Shown: positions 8,046 through 16,359, counted from the stretch's first letter. The stretch: DNA of 50,767 nucleotides from Actinomycetota bacterium (GCA_021325435.1 JAJPHE010000127.1:1-50767); one strand, 5' to 3'. Program-made: numbers and translations. Notes: a model not told the origin generated them from the letters alone.

Positions 8046-8324
8046 TCAGACCATGGCTGCCCGGCCCAGCTCCTCGGCCAGGCGCTCGTGCAGCTCGGCC
8101 AGCTCGGAGGGGAGGGCCAGGTCGCGGGGCCCGGCGTACACAGTCAGCAGCTGCTCGATGGGTCCGGTCACGTCCTCGCCCAGGCCGGAAGCCAGCGCCC
8201 AGAGGTCGAGCAGAGGGTTGACCAGGCGGCTGGTGCTGATCGGCTGTCCGCCAGCGAACTCGTCGCGCAACCCGGCAGCAGCGTCCAGCAGCTCCTGCTC
8301 TCGCTCACGCTCTCCGGTCACCAT
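8046..8324 (-). CDS. Small hypothetical protein, first gene of the run
   Basis: This 92-aa acidic, leucine-rich helical protein is not recognised. It has no membrane segment, signal peptide or cysteine. The middle (TSRLVNPLLDLWALASGLG) and the end (LPSELAELHERLAEELGRA) are predicted helices. GTG 8324 is the most natural start. It immediately precedes the receiver-ATPase gene on the same strand and could be a partner or antagonist of it, but that is position-based inference only. Confidence 0.6.
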   Translation of the reverse strand: MVTGEREREQELLDAAAGLRDEFAGGQPISTSRLVNPLLDLWALASGLGEDVTGPIEQLLTVYAGPRDLALPSELAELHERLAEELGRAAMV

Positions 8325-8364
8325 CCGCGCCGCCCTCCGTCGTACTTCGGCTGCCGTGCCTTTA

Positions 8365-8390
8365 CGACAACCCTCTTCTTATCGACAACC
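8365..8390 (-). promoter_or_regulatory. Direct repeat in the divergent promoter region
   Basis: The octamer CGACAACC occurs at 8365-8372 and again at 8383-8390, start-to-start 18 bases. It lies between the divergent hypothetical gene (8324, minus) and the DUF929 gene (8466, plus). Read on the minus strand, TTGTCG in the upstream copy could be a -35-like element. The pair may be a regulator-binding repeat or part of the promoter of the minus-strand run. No regulator can be named. Confidence 0.3.
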
Positions 8391-8465
8391 TTCCCTTCCA
8401 GGGTGAGCCCCATGCAGCCTCTATCGCGATGAAATCACGCCGGGGGGCCCCGGTAGTGTTCCGCC

Positions 8466-9374
8466 GTGCCCTCCCGAGACACCCGGCGTTCGGCCCCCGC
8501 GCCCTCCCGGGCCGGCAGCAGGGGCCGGCCGGGCGGTCCGCCCGCCAAACGGCCCAACCGCAGCTGGCTGCCGGTGGCCGTGCCCGTCGGGGTGGTGGTG
8601 GCCGTGGTCGTCGCCTTGGTGCTGGTCAAGGTGGCCGGCGGAGGGAGCAGCACGCCTACCGCCGAGCCCGACCGCCAGCCGGCCCCCGCCGGCGTGGTGA
8701 CGGCGGTCACGTCGGTGCCAGCCTCGGTGCTGGACACCATCGGAGCTCCGTCCGGGCTCACCCCGCCGCAACGGCTGCCGAAAGCGACCGTCTTGACCAA
8801 GGACGGCAAACCGGCCGTGGTCTACCTGGGCGCCGAGTTCTGCCCGTACTGCGCGGCGGAACGCTGGCCGATGGTGGTCGCCCTGTCGCGTTTCGGCACC
8901 TTCAGCGGCCTCAAGATCACCCACTCGAGCTCCACTGACGTGTTCGCCAACACCCGTACGCTGAGCTTCGTCGGGTCCAGCTACTCGAGCCCGTACATAA
9001 CGTTCGACCCGGTGGAGTTCGAGAACAACCGCAACGGCCCCCTGGAGCAGCCCGACGCCATCCAGACCCGGGTGGAGGCCAACTTCGACAAGCCCCCCTA
9101 CTCGGGTATCGACGGAGGCATCCCGTTCATCGACTTCGGCAACCAGTGGTCGATCGGAGGACCCAGCTACAACGTCCAGATCCTGCAGGGGCTCAGCTGG
9201 GAGGAGATCGCCTCTCAGCTGTCCGACCCCAACCAGGTGCTGGCCGTCGGGGTCGACGGGACCGCCAACATCATCTCGGCGGCCATCTGCCAGCTGACCG
9301 GGGGGCAGCCGGCGGCGGTGTGCGGATCGCCGGGCGTGCGGGTGGCCACCGGGCGGATCCCCGGAGCGAAGTGA
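8466..9374 (+). CDS. DUF929 thioredoxin-like membrane-anchored protein
   Basis: The protein is 302 aa: a basic, proline-rich cytoplasmic tail, one transmembrane helix (about 34-56), then an outside domain. That domain holds a thioredoxin-like strand and active site, [18 protein letters not shown], with C126-PY-C129. [10 protein letters not shown] is typical of the rest of the DUF929 fold. It is probably a disulfide oxidoreductase acting outside the membrane. GTG 8466 is the start. Its TGA overlaps the GTG of the VKOR gene as GTGA, and a VKOR partner would reoxidise its CxxC. Confidence 0.85.
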   Translation: MPSRDTRRSAPAPSRAGSRGRPGGPPAKRPNRSWLPVAVPVGVVVAVVVALVLVKVAGGGSSTPTAEPDRQPAPAGVVTAVTSVPASVLDTIGAPSGLTPPQRLPKATVLTKDGKPAVVYLGAEFCPYCAAERWPMVVALSRFGTFSGLKITHSSSTDVFANTRTLSFVGSSYSSPYITFDPVEFENNRNGPLEQPDAIQTRVEANFDKPPYSGIDGGIPFIDFGNQWSIGGPSYNVQILQGLSWEEIASQLSDPNQVLAVGVDGTANIISAAICQLTGGQPAAVCGSPGVRVATGRIPGAK

Positions 9375-9856
9375 CGGCATTGGCCGACGCCGAAGTCGGC
9401 ACGGTCCCGGACTGGTCCCCCCCTCGCCCGTCGCTGGTGTGGTTGACCGTGGCGCTGAGCGCGGCCGGGCTCGGGGTCTCCGGGTACCTGACGGCGGCCC
9501 ATTACACCAGCCCGTCGCTTTTGGTCTGCAGCGCCAGCGGCGCCATCGACTGCGCCAAGGTGACGACGAGCAGCGCGTCGCGGCTGTTCGGCATACCGGT
9601 CGCCGTCCTCGGCCTGGTGTGGTTCGTGCCGATGCTCGGGTTGTCCCTGCCGGCGGTGTGGCGCAGCCCCGACAGTCGGGTGGCCGTGGCCCGACTGGCG
9701 TGGGTGACGGCGGGAATCGGCTTCGTCGTCTACCTCATCTACGCCGAGCTGTTCGTGGTCGGCGCCATCTGCCTGTGGTGCAGCACGGTGCACCTGGCCG
9801 TGTTCCTGCTGTTCGTCGCCGTGCTGAGCGCTGGCCTCCCGCAGCTCAGGCGCTGA
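9371..9856 (+). CDS. Vitamin K epoxide reductase (VKOR) family protein
   Basis: The protein is 161 aa with four to five transmembrane helices. Four conserved cysteines are seen: the loop pair C53 and C61 ([10 protein letters not shown]) and the membrane CxxC at C134/C137 ([10 protein letters not shown]). Bacterial VKORs pass electrons from an exported thiol oxidase to a membrane quinone, taking the place of DsbB. The gene overlaps DUF929 by GTGA, so the two proteins almost certainly work together. The last 11 bases overlap the convergent GGDEF-like gene. Confidence 0.9.
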   Translation: MTALADAEVGTVPDWSPPRPSLVWLTVALSAAGLGVSGYLTAAHYTSPSLLVCSASGAIDCAKVTTSSASRLFGIPVAVLGLVWFVPMLGLSLPAVWRSPDSRVAVARLAWVTAGIGFVVYLIYAELFVVGAICLWCSTVHLAVFLLFVAVLSAGLPQLRR

Positions 9857-10796
9857 CGGCCGCCACCTCTACCGACGCCCGGCAGTACTTGCAGCGCAGC
9901 ACGCCGTGGCCGGTGGCGACGTAGGCGCCCCTCCGCCCGCACTCGCCACACACCAGGAAGTGAGCGTCGTGGCGGGCGGACTGCGACAGCAGCCGGTCGA
10001 GGGCCTCGGTCAGCCCCAGTGCCGGTGCGTGGGTGCACCACGACATGCGGGCGACGTGGCCCATGGCGCCGAGCTTCTCGCGGAGCCGCTCGGCCACGCT
10101 GGGGGCGACCTCGGCGGACAGTCCGGGTGCGAGCACGGCCAGGCGGGCAGGGCCCAGCCGTCCCACCACGTCGGTGCCGCGGGCGACCGACGCCAGGTCG
10201 CGGGCGGTGGCCGCCACCAACTGGCTCGACCCCCGGGCCCGCGACCGGGGCAGGTCGACCACGAGAACGGTGGCGTCGCCACCCTCCTCCTCGCACCGGC
10301 GCTGCTCGGCCGACGTCAGCTCCATGAATCGGGTGCGGCCGACGACCCCGGAGGGCTTCTGGCCCGACCGACGGGAGGCCCGCGGCCACGACACCAGGCT
10401 GGCCAGCATCCTGCCGGCCAGTTCGGCCTCGCCGGCGCTGGCGGGGCTGCCGCCGAAGGCGAGGACCATGGCCACCACGGCGCCGTCGGGCCCGGCGAGG
10501 GGCAGGGCGGCGAAGGGTCGGGCTCCGCTGGGGGCGGCGAGGATGGAGTCGGGGTCCACCTCGTCGGGGACGGTGGCCACGACCTGCCAGCCGTCGCCTC
10601 GGGGCTCGGCCAGGGCGGCGACCTCCCACCCGAACAGGTCGCGCATCCACCCGAGGGCGTCGCCGGCGGCGCTGGCCCGGTCGGGATAGGCCTGCCAGCC
10701 CCCCAGGGCGCCAGGAACCGAACGGCTGTTCAGCAGCGTGTGCACCGCCCCTTCCTCGGCTTTCCCGACCCGGACCTTGAGAAACGGGGGTGTCAC
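9846..10796 (-). CDS. GAF-like / degenerate GGDEF-like protein with a C-terminal zinc ribbon
   Basis: The protein is 316 aa. Residues about 35-130 look GAF-like (WQVVATVPDEVDPDS, AALPLAGPDGAVVAMVLAF). Residues about 150-275 follow the diguanylate cyclase fold pattern (GRTRFMELTSAEQRR, VLVVDL, GTDVVGRLGPARLAVLAPG), but the GGDEF signature is missing, so enzymatic activity is unlikely. The C-terminus carries CGECGRRG and LRCKYC, a four-Cys zinc ribbon. It is probably a regulator or scaffold sensing a ligand through the GAF-like part. It is convergent with VKOR and divergent from the next gene. Confidence 0.55.
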   Translation of the reverse strand: MTPPFLKVRVGKAEEGAVHTLLNSRSVPGALGGWQAYPDRASAAGDALGWMRDLFGWEVAALAEPRGDGWQVVATVPDEVDPDSILAAPSGARPFAALPLAGPDGAVVAMVLAFGGSPASAGEAELAGRMLASLVSWPRASRRSGQKPSGVVGRTRFMELTSAEQRRCEEEGGDATVLVVDLPRSRARGSSQLVAATARDLASVARGTDVVGRLGPARLAVLAPGLSAEVAPSVAERLREKLGAMGHVARMSWCTHAPALGLTEALDRLLSQSARHDAHFLVCGECGRRGAYVATGHGVLRCKYCRASVEVAAVSA

Positions 10797-10853
10797 CGAA
10801 GCCTGCCGGGGCTCTCATTGCGGGCCGGCCCGCCGGGGGTATAGACGTTCGGC

Positions 10854-11228
10854 GTGGCCCGCGACCGTGACCCGGACCAGCCGAAGGGGATTCGCGCCCG
10901 CATGGGACGCGCCATCCTCGGCGTCCCTTTCATGCGCCGGTGGTACGCCCGGCGCCTCCTCAAGATGATGGACAAGGCCAAGGCCAAGAACCGTCAGCTC
11001 CCGCCCGAGCTGGCCCAACTGGAGGCGAACCTCTCCCGCCTGCCGAAGGCGCGCCGCTTCGAGGCCCTGGAGACCGCCCTGTCCGCCGGCGGCGGGGATC
11101 AGGCCCTCAGCCGCGAGATGAGGCGGGCGGCCGGCCGCCAGGGGCGCCAGAGCGGGCGGGGAGGAGCGCGCCAGCGGCCGGGCCAGCCCGTCTACCCGGT
11201 GCGGCCCAAGCGTCCCAAACCCCGCTGA
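10854..11228 (+). CDS. Basic hypothetical protein upstream of the SpoU methyltransferase
   Basis: This 124-aa, strongly basic protein is not recognised. The middle is helical (RWYARRLLKMMDKAKAKNR, LPPELAQLEANLSRLPKARR) and the last 35 residues are a disordered Arg/Gln/Gly/Pro tail ending RPKRPKPR. It may bind RNA or ribosomes, given its charge and its 4-base overlap with an rRNA/tRNA methyltransferase gene, but that is inference. GTG 10854 is the best start. Confidence 0.6.
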   Translation: MARDRDPDQPKGIRARMGRAILGVPFMRRWYARRLLKMMDKAKAKNRQLPPELAQLEANLSRLPKARRFEALETALSAGGGDQALSREMRRAAGRQGRQSGRGGARQRPGQPVYPVRPKRPKPR

Positions 11229-12031
11229 GCGAGCCGGTCCCCATCGACGATCCGGCCGACGGCCGGCTGTCCGACTACCGGGACCTCACCGATGCCGGGC
11301 TGCGGCGCCGGCGCGAGGCCGCCGAGGGCGTCTTCGTGGCCGAGGGCCGCCTCGTCGTCCGCCGGCTGTTGGAGTCGCGCTTCCCGGTGCGATCGGTCCT
11401 GGTCAGCCCGGCCGGGCTGGCCGCCATGGAGCAGGATCTGGCGGCCGCGGCGGCGCCGGTGTTCGTCGCCGAGCCGGCGGTGCTGGAGCAGGTCGCCGGC
11501 TTCGATGTCCACCGGGGCGTGCTGGCCTGCGCCGCGCGGCTGCCGCTGCCCACCGCCACAGACGTGATCGAGGGAGCCCGCCGACTGGCGGTGGTCGAGG
11601 ACCTCACCGACCACGAGAACCTGGGCGCCCTGTTCCGCAACGCCGCCGCCTTCGGGCTCGACGCCGTGTTGCTGTCACCGCGCTGCTGCGACCCGCTCTA
11701 CCGGAGGTCGGTGCGGGTGTCCGTGGGGGCGGCCCTGACGGTGCCCTACACCCGGCTGGCCCCGTGGCCGGGGGGCCTCGAGCAGCTGCGGGCCCACGGA
11801 TTCGCTCTCGTCGCCCTTACGCCCGACCCCGAATCCGAGCCCCTCGACGATCTGGCCCGACGGCCACCCGACCGCCTGGCCGTGGTGGTCGGGGCCGAGG
11901 GCCCGGGGCTGACGGACGAGGTCATCGCCGCCTGCGACCGGTCCGTTCACATACCGATGGCGCCCGGGGTCGACTCGCTCAACGTCGCCACCGCGGCGGC
12001 CATCGCCTTCCACCGCACCCGGCCTACCTAG
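11225..12031 (+). CDS. SpoU/TrmH family RNA 2'-O-methyltransferase, probable CTG start
   Basis: The protein is about 268 aa. The N-terminal substrate-binding domain begins PIDDPADGRLSDYRDL. The SPOUT domain shows motif 1 DLTDHENLGALFRNAAAFG, motif 2 VVVGAEGPGLTDEV and motif 3 HIPMAPGVDSLNVATAAA, forming the trefoil knot that binds SAM. Substrate is 23S rRNA or tRNA ribose. No in-frame ATG, GTG or TTG lies near the start; the only NTG that keeps the conserved N-terminus is CTG 11225, which overlaps the upstream TGA as CTGA. Confidence 0.85.
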   Translation: MSEPVPIDDPADGRLSDYRDLTDAGLRRRREAAEGVFVAEGRLVVRRLLESRFPVRSVLVSPAGLAAMEQDLAAAAAPVFVAEPAVLEQVAGFDVHRGVLACAARLPLPTATDVIEGARRLAVVEDLTDHENLGALFRNAAAFGLDAVLLSPRCCDPLYRRSVRVSVGAALTVPYTRLAPWPGGLEQLRAHGFALVALTPDPESEPLDDLARRPPDRLAVVVGAEGPGLTDEVIAACDRSVHIPMAPGVDSLNVATAAAIAFHRTRPT

Positions 12032-13692
12032 AGCCGGCGCCCGTCGGTGACGCGCACCGCGCCAGCGAGCTCGACCGCCCGGGTGATCTCGACCGCCTCG
12101 AGGAGGCGGCGGTCGTGGGAGACGATCACCAGGGTGCCGGAGTAGGACTCGAGCGCCTCTTCGAGCTGCTCGATGGCCGGTAGGTCGAGGTGGTTGGTCG
12201 GCTCGTCGAGGACCAGCAGGTTGACCTCGTTGGCCTGGAAGCCGGCCAGCTCGGCCCGGGTGCGCTCCCCCGGTGACAGGGTGGCTGCCGGGCGGCCCAC
12301 GTGCTCGGGACCGAGTCCGAACTTGGCCAGGAGGGAACGGGCCTCGGCCACCGGCATGCCGGTGTGGCTCATGAACGCATCGAGGAGGGGGCGGTCGGCG
12401 TCGAAGGCCGACCGCCGCTGACCGAGCTCGCCCACGATCACCGACGGCCCGATCCACCGCGAGCCCTCGGCCGGTGCCAGCCGGCCGACAAGCAGCTCGA
12501 TCAGGGTGGTCTTGCCCGAGCCGTTCGGTCCGGTCACGGCGACGCGCTCGGCCCAACCGATCTCGAGGTCGACGGGGCCCAGGACGAACCGGCCCCGGCG
12601 CACCACCGCGCCGTCCAACCGGGCCACCACCGTGCCGGAGCGGGGCGCCTGGCGGATCGAGAGCCGGAGGTCCCAACCCTCCCACGGCTTGTCCACCGCC
12701 TCCAGGCGCTTCAGGGCCATCTCGGTCATGCGGGCCCGCGACGCCAGCTTCTCCGTGCGGTTGATGCGGAAGTCGCGCTGCGCCTTGTCGTTGTCGCGGG
12801 GGACGCGCTTCTCGCGGCTGACGCCCGACGTGGCCCACTGACGCTCGCGCCGGGCCCGGTCCAGCAGCTCCCGGCGCTGGGACTGGTAGGAGGCGTAGGA
12901 CTCCTCGGCGTGGCGACGGGCGGTGTCGCGTTCCTCGAGGTAGGCCAGCCATCCGCCGGCGTACTCGGTGCCGGTGCGGGTGTGCTCGTCGATCTCGAGC
13001 ACCGACGTCACCGTGCGCTCGAGAAAGGCGCGGTCGTGGGAGACGACGACGAAGCCGCCGCCGCCACTCACGAAGTCCTCCAACCGTGCCAGCCCGTCGA
13101 AATCGAGGTCGTTGGTGGGCTCGTCCAGCAGAGTGAGATCGAAGCGCGACAGCAGCACCGTCGCCAGCTCCACGCGGGCCGCCTGCCCACCGGACAACGA
13201 CCCGGTCGGGTTGTCGGCCACCGATGCGTCCAGGCCCAGATCGGCGAGGGCGGCCTCCAGCCGGGCGTCGAGGTCGGCGCCGCCGAGGGACTCCCAGCGC
13301 TCGAGGGCCGACGAGTAGCGGGCCCCGGCGTCGGGCTCGTGGCGGCTCATGGCCTCGGCGGCCCGGGTCAGCTCCTGCTCGGCGGCCTCCACGCCGGTCC
13401 GGCGCCGGAGGTGCTGCCGGACCGTTTCGGTGGTGCTGCGCTGCCGTTCCTGGGCCAGGTAGCCGACGGTGGCCTCGGGCGGCGACAGCTCCAGGCGACC
13501 GCGGGCCGGCCGGTCCAGGCCGGCCAGCAGCCGCAGGAGCGTGGTCTTCCCGACACCGTTGGGGCCCACGACGCCCATGCGGGTGTCCGGGCCGACCACC
13601 ACCGACACGGCGGACAGGACGGTCAGCGGGCCGCGCTCGTAGGACAGGGCGTGGGCGGTGAGGGTGGCAGAACGGCGGGGACGGGCGAGCAC
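12028..13692 (-). CDS. ABC-F family ATPase
   Basis: The protein is 554 aa with two ATPase domains and no membrane segments. Domain 1 has Walker A GPNGVGKTT, signature LSGGQ and Walker B LTLLDEPTND. Domain 2 has GPNGSGKTT, signature LSPGE and LLVLDEPTNHLD. A charged linker lies between (about 250-330). ABC-F proteins act on the ribosome E site to rescue stalled translation or protect against antibiotics. GTG 13692 is preceded by CGGAGG at good spacing. tRNA-Lys lies upstream on the same strand. The 3' end touches the SpoU gene. Confidence 0.9.
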   Translation of the reverse strand: MLARPRRSATLTAHALSYERGPLTVLSAVSVVVGPDTRMGVVGPNGVGKTTLLRLLAGLDRPARGRLELSPPEATVGYLAQERQRSTTETVRQHLRRRTGVEAAEQELTRAAEAMSRHEPDAGARYSSALERWESLGGADLDARLEAALADLGLDASVADNPTGSLSGGQAARVELATVLLSRFDLTLLDEPTNDLDFDGLARLEDFVSGGGGFVVVSHDRAFLERTVTSVLEIDEHTRTGTEYAGGWLAYLEERDTARRHAEESYASYQSQRRELLDRARRERQWATSGVSREKRVPRDNDKAQRDFRINRTEKLASRARMTEMALKRLEAVDKPWEGWDLRLSIRQAPRSGTVVARLDGAVVRRGRFVLGPVDLEIGWAERVAVTGPNGSGKTTLIELLVGRLAPAEGSRWIGPSVIVGELGQRRSAFDADRPLLDAFMSHTGMPVAEARSLLAKFGLGPEHVGRPAATLSPGERTRAELAGFQANEVNLLVLDEPTNHLDLPAIEQLEEALESYSGTLVIVSHDRRLLEAVEITRAVELAGAVRVTDGRRL

Positions 13693-13759
13693 GACGGACC
13701 TCCGGGGCAGAGACGGAAGGGGGACCGTGGGCTCAACGCACGCGCCCAGCGTACGGCAC

Positions 13760-13778
13760 CGGCCCGCGACCGGGGCCG
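13760..13778 (-). terminator. Possible hairpin terminator after tRNA-Lys
   Basis: CGGCCC and GGGCCG form a six-pair stem with a seven-base loop, 12 bases after the CCA end of tRNA-Lys and before the ABC-F gene. There is no T run after it, so it is weak as an intrinsic terminator. It could instead be a leader element of the ABC-F gene. Confidence 0.3.
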
Positions 13779-13789
13779 AATTGCGATGG

Positions 13790-13865
13790 TGGTGGGGGCG
13801 GCGGGGATCGAACCCGCGGATCTTCTGATTAAAAGTCAGCTGCCTTACCGCTTGGCTACGCCCCC
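13790..13865 (-). tRNA. tRNA-Lys(TTT)
   Basis: On the minus strand a seven-pair acceptor (GGGGGCG with CGCCCCC) encloses D, anticodon and T arms (GGTTCGATCC). The anticodon loop is CTTTTAA, giving anticodon TTT (13831-13833). Discriminator A and a genome-encoded CCA follow. It lies between marR and the ABC-F gene on the same strand. Confidence 0.97.
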
Positions 13866-13874
13866 GGCACGAGG

Positions 13875-14396
13875 CTAGTCACCGCCGCAGCCGCTCTCGT
13901 CACACGCGCCGGCCGCGAGCCCTTCGAGCACCACCCGGGCGATGGTCGCCTGGGCCTGCAGCTGGTCGGGGGTGAGGCGGTCCACGAAGCTCCGCCGCAC
14001 CGCGCCCACATGTCCGGGGGCCGCCGCTTCGATGGCCGCCCGCCCCTCGTCGGTCACCGCCACGAACCAGCCCCGCTGGTCGGCCGGGCAGCTTTCGCGG
14101 GCCACCAGACCCCGCTCGGCCATGCGCGACAGGTGATGTGACAGCCGGCTCTTCTCCCAGCCGAGCTCCCGTCCCAGCTCGAACGGGCGCAAGCGCCCGT
14201 CGGGCTGCTCGGTGAGAACCACGAGAACCCCGTAGTCCTGCAGCGACAGCCCGGACTGGCCCGACAGCTGGCGGTTGAGGACCGCCGACAGGGCGGCGTG
14301 CATCTGCTGCAGGCCCTTCCACGCCTCGCGCTCCTCGACCGTCAGCCAGCGGGCCGGGCTCGCCTTGGAGCTCTTCGCTGTCTTGGCGCCGCTCAT
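13875..14396 (-). CDS. MarR family transcriptional regulator
   Basis: The protein is 173 aa. The winged helix is clear: LSLQDYGVLVVLTEQPDGRL, recognition helix region ELGWEKSRLSHHLSRMAERG, and wing ARESCPADQRGWFVAVTDEG. Helices at both ends make the dimer interface. The C-terminal tail CDESGCGGD has two Cys that could sense oxidation. ATG 14396 directly abuts the pirin gene stop (14397), so it is the last gene of the yceI-pirin-marR operon. It is the obvious candidate to bind the palindromes upstream of yceI. Confidence 0.9.
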   Translation of the reverse strand: MSGAKTAKSSKASPARWLTVEEREAWKGLQQMHAALSAVLNRQLSGQSGLSLQDYGVLVVLTEQPDGRLRPFELGRELGWEKSRLSHHLSRMAERGLVARESCPADQRGWFVAVTDEGRAAIEAAAPGHVGAVRRSFVDRLTPDQLQAQATIARVVLEGLAAGACDESGCGGD

Positions 14397-15170
14397 TCAG
14401 GCCGCCAACCCGGCGTGCATCTCCCACACCAGCACCTCGGCGGGTTCGACGGCGGCGAGGCGGTGGCCGCCGGTGGCGGTGAAGCGGACAGCATCGCCTT
14501 GGCGGAGGACGCCGGACCCCTCGAGCTCGACCGTTCCCCGGGCCACGAAAAGGTGGACGTAGGGGGCGTCGGGAAGGGCAACGGCGCCCTCGGGCAGCAG
14601 CCGGGCCACGTGCAGGGCGGCGTACCGGTTGCGAATACGGATCGCCGCCGAGTCCGAATGCTGCTCCATGCCCGAGGCCACCGGCACCAGACCACCAGCC
14701 AGCAGCTCGGCGTCGATCTCCGCCTGCTCGTATCCGGGTCGGATGCCGTTCTCATCCGGCGCCACCCACATCTGGATGAACCTCACGGGCTGCTGGTGGG
14801 AAGGTCCGCCCCGCAGCTGCCACGAGTCGTTCTTCTCCGAATGGAGGATGCCGGTGCCTGCGCTCATGCGCTGGGCCAGACCGGGATAGATCAGCCCCTT
14901 GTTGCCCTCGGAATCCTGGTGTACGAGCGAACCCTGCAGGACCCAGGTGACGATCTCCATGTCGCGGTGAGGGTGGGTGTCGAACCCGGTACCCGGGGCC
15001 ACCACGTCGTCGTTGTTAACGAGCAGCAGTCCGTGGTGGGTGTTGCCGGGGTCCCAGTGGTTGGCGAAGGAGAACGAATGACGCGAGTCGAGCCAACCGA
15101 CGCGCGTGCTCGTCCGGCTCTCCGCCCGGCGGATGTCCACCCCGGGTGGCGCCTTGGTCGTGTCCGGCAT
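14397..15170 (-). CDS. Pirin family bicupin protein
   Basis: The protein is 257 aa. The N-terminal cupin has the pirin pattern SFSFANHWDPGNTHHG and the metal-site motif FDTHPHRDMEIVTWVLQG, then LIYPGLAQRMSAGTGILHSE; the His and Glu residues can hold iron. The C-terminal half is a second cupin. Pirins include quercetin 2,3-dioxygenases and regulators of metabolic enzymes; which applies is unknown. It lies in the operon between yceI and marR, an arrangement that fits redox or aromatic-stress response. Confidence 0.9.
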   Translation of the reverse strand: MPDTTKAPPGVDIRRAESRTSTRVGWLDSRHSFSFANHWDPGNTHHGLLLVNNDDVVAPGTGFDTHPHRDMEIVTWVLQGSLVHQDSEGNKGLIYPGLAQRMSAGTGILHSEKNDSWQLRGGPSHQQPVRFIQMWVAPDENGIRPGYEQAEIDAELLAGGLVPVASGMEQHSDSAAIRIRNRYAALHVARLLPEGAVALPDAPYVHLFVARGTVELEGSGVLRQGDAVRFTATGGHRLAAVEPAEVLVWEMHAGLAA

Positions 15171-15234
15171 CGTTGTCTCCGTTCTGACGAGTCGGGGTGG
15201 CGCCGTAGGTCGGCGCCACCCGGGCCCGTGTCGG

Positions 15235-15801
15235 TCAGGCGGACTGCTTGATGGCCGCCACCTCGAACTCGAGGACGACCTTCTCGCTCACGAGGACGCC
15301 GCCGGCCTCCAGGGCGGCGTTCCAGTTCACGCCCCAGTCCTTGCGGTTGACGGTGACGTTGCCTTCCAGACCGATGCGGCGGTTGCCCCAGGGGTCGATC
15401 GCCGTGCCGGTGTATTCAAAGTCGATCGTCACCGGCTTCGTCACACCCTTGATGGTCAGATCCCCGGTCACCCGGTATTGGCTCTCGCCGGCGGGCTCGA
15501 CCTCGGTGCTGACGAACGTGATCTCCGGATAGGTCTCCATGTCGAAGAAGTCGTTGCCCCGCAGGTGGGCATCGCGATCGGCGTTGCGGGTGTCGATGCT
15601 GGCGGCCTTGATCGTGACCTCGAGATGCGAACGCGAGGGGTCGGCGGCGTCGAAGTAGCCCCGTCCCTCGAGCTCGTTGAAAGAGCCGCGGACCTTGGTC
15701 ACCATGGCGTGGCGGGCGACGAATCCGATGCGGCTGTGGGTGGGATCGAGAACGTAGTCCCCGGTCAGTTCCTGGACGTCCTGGACGCTCGTGACGGTCA
15801 T
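15235..15801 (-). CDS. YceI family lipocalin-like protein
   Basis: The protein is about 188 aa. It follows the YceI pattern: GDYVLDPTHSRIGFVARHAM, GSFNELEGRGYFD, then HLRGNDFFDMETYPEITF and GDLTIKGVTKPVTIDFEY. The fold is a lipocalin-like barrel that binds isoprenoids or other amphiphiles. No signal peptide is seen, so it is cytoplasmic. ATG 15801 (MTVTSVQDV) is preceded by GGAGAG; an in-frame ATG at 15837 would cover one of the operator-like palindromes. It is first in the yceI-pirin-marR operon. Confidence 0.9.
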   Translation of the reverse strand: MTVTSVQDVQELTGDYVLDPTHSRIGFVARHAMVTKVRGSFNELEGRGYFDAADPSRSHLEVTIKAASIDTRNADRDAHLRGNDFFDMETYPEITFVSTEVEPAGESQYRVTGDLTIKGVTKPVTIDFEYTGTAIDPWGNRRIGLEGNVTVNRKDWGVNWNAALEAGGVLVSEKVVLEFEVAAIKQSA

Positions 15802-15818
15802 GATCTCACTCTCCGTTG

Positions 15819-15832
15819 GTTGACATTTCAAC
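15819..15832. promoter_or_regulatory. Operator-like palindrome (proximal) upstream of yceI
   Basis: GTTGACATTTCAAC has perfect five-base arms (GTTGA/TCAAC) around a four-base centre. It lies 18 bases upstream of the yceI ATG. It shares GTTGACAT with the second palindrome at 15849-15866. TTGA-N-TCAA symmetry is typical of MarR-family sites, so the marR product of the operon is the likely ligand (inference). Confidence 0.5.
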
Positions 15833-15848
15833 AGCACCCTCTAGAACC

Positions 15849-15866
15849 TAGTTGACATAGCAACTA
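15849..15866. promoter_or_regulatory. Operator-like palindrome (distal) between yceI and the divergent gene
   Basis: TAGTTGACATAGCAACTA has perfect six-base arms (TAGTTG/CAACTA) with a six-base centre. Its centre is 32 bases from the centre of the proximal palindrome, three helical turns. The site ends 17 bases before the divergent ATG at 15883, so it could control both directions. Binding by the operon's MarR protein is inference. Confidence 0.55.
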
Positions 15867-15882
15867 TTCCCCGGGGGTCATC

Positions 15883-16359
15883 ATGGAGGCCGTGCAGGCC
15901 CGACCGGTGTTCGTCGACGAGACCGGTCGGCGCCGGCGGCGGGCGGCCCGGGCCGGCCGGACGCTGGCTGTTCTGATCGTCGCCTACCTGGTTCTCCTCG
16001 GCATCAGCTTCGCCCGTCCCCCCTGGGCACCCCGCCTCTCCCTGCCCGGGGTCGGCACCGTCCTGGGCCCCGCCGGCCAGCACCGCCCGCCCTCCCTCGG
16101 GCCCTCGGCCAAGGTGTCCCCCCTCCCCAACCTCAACCCGGCCGCCCCCGCACCCCCGGCGCCGGCACCGGCGCCGGCGCCGTCGACCACCGCTCCCCGG
16201 CCCCGCATCGGCGCTTCGACGGCCCCCACCACCACGGTGACCACCTCCGCCTCGACCTCGACGACGACGGGAGCCACCACCACGTCGGTCCCCGGTCACC
16301 GCCACAGCACGACCACCACCTCCTCCACCTCCACGACCACGCCAGGGCGGAAGCCGTGA
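15883..16359 (+). CDS. Membrane-anchored Pro/Thr-rich protein
   Basis: The protein is 158 aa: a basic start (RRRRRAARAGR), one transmembrane helix (about 27-45), then an outside tail of Pro/Ala repeats and long Thr/Ser runs. No catalytic domain is present. Tails like this span the cell wall or carry O-glycans. Its stop overlaps the next gene as GTGA, so it is co-translated with the deacetylase-glycosyltransferase and may be an accessory or anchor of that system. Confidence 0.65.
   Translation: MEAVQARPVFVDETGRRRRRAARAGRTLAVLIVAYLVLLGISFARPPWAPRLSLPGVGTVLGPAGQHRPPSLGPSAKVSPLPNLNPAAPAPPAPAPAPAPSTTAPRPRIGASTAPTTTVTTSASTSTTTGATTTSVPGHRHSTTTTSSTSTTTPGRKP

Noticed and set aside
13790-13865. tRNA-Lys as an integration site
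   Set aside because: No integrase gene and no repeated 3' tRNA segment was seen on either side.
16141-16340. Simple-sequence repeat or CRISPR-like array
   Set aside because: The repetitive look comes from Pro, Ala and Thr codons of the anchored protein; there are no spacers or conserved repeat units.
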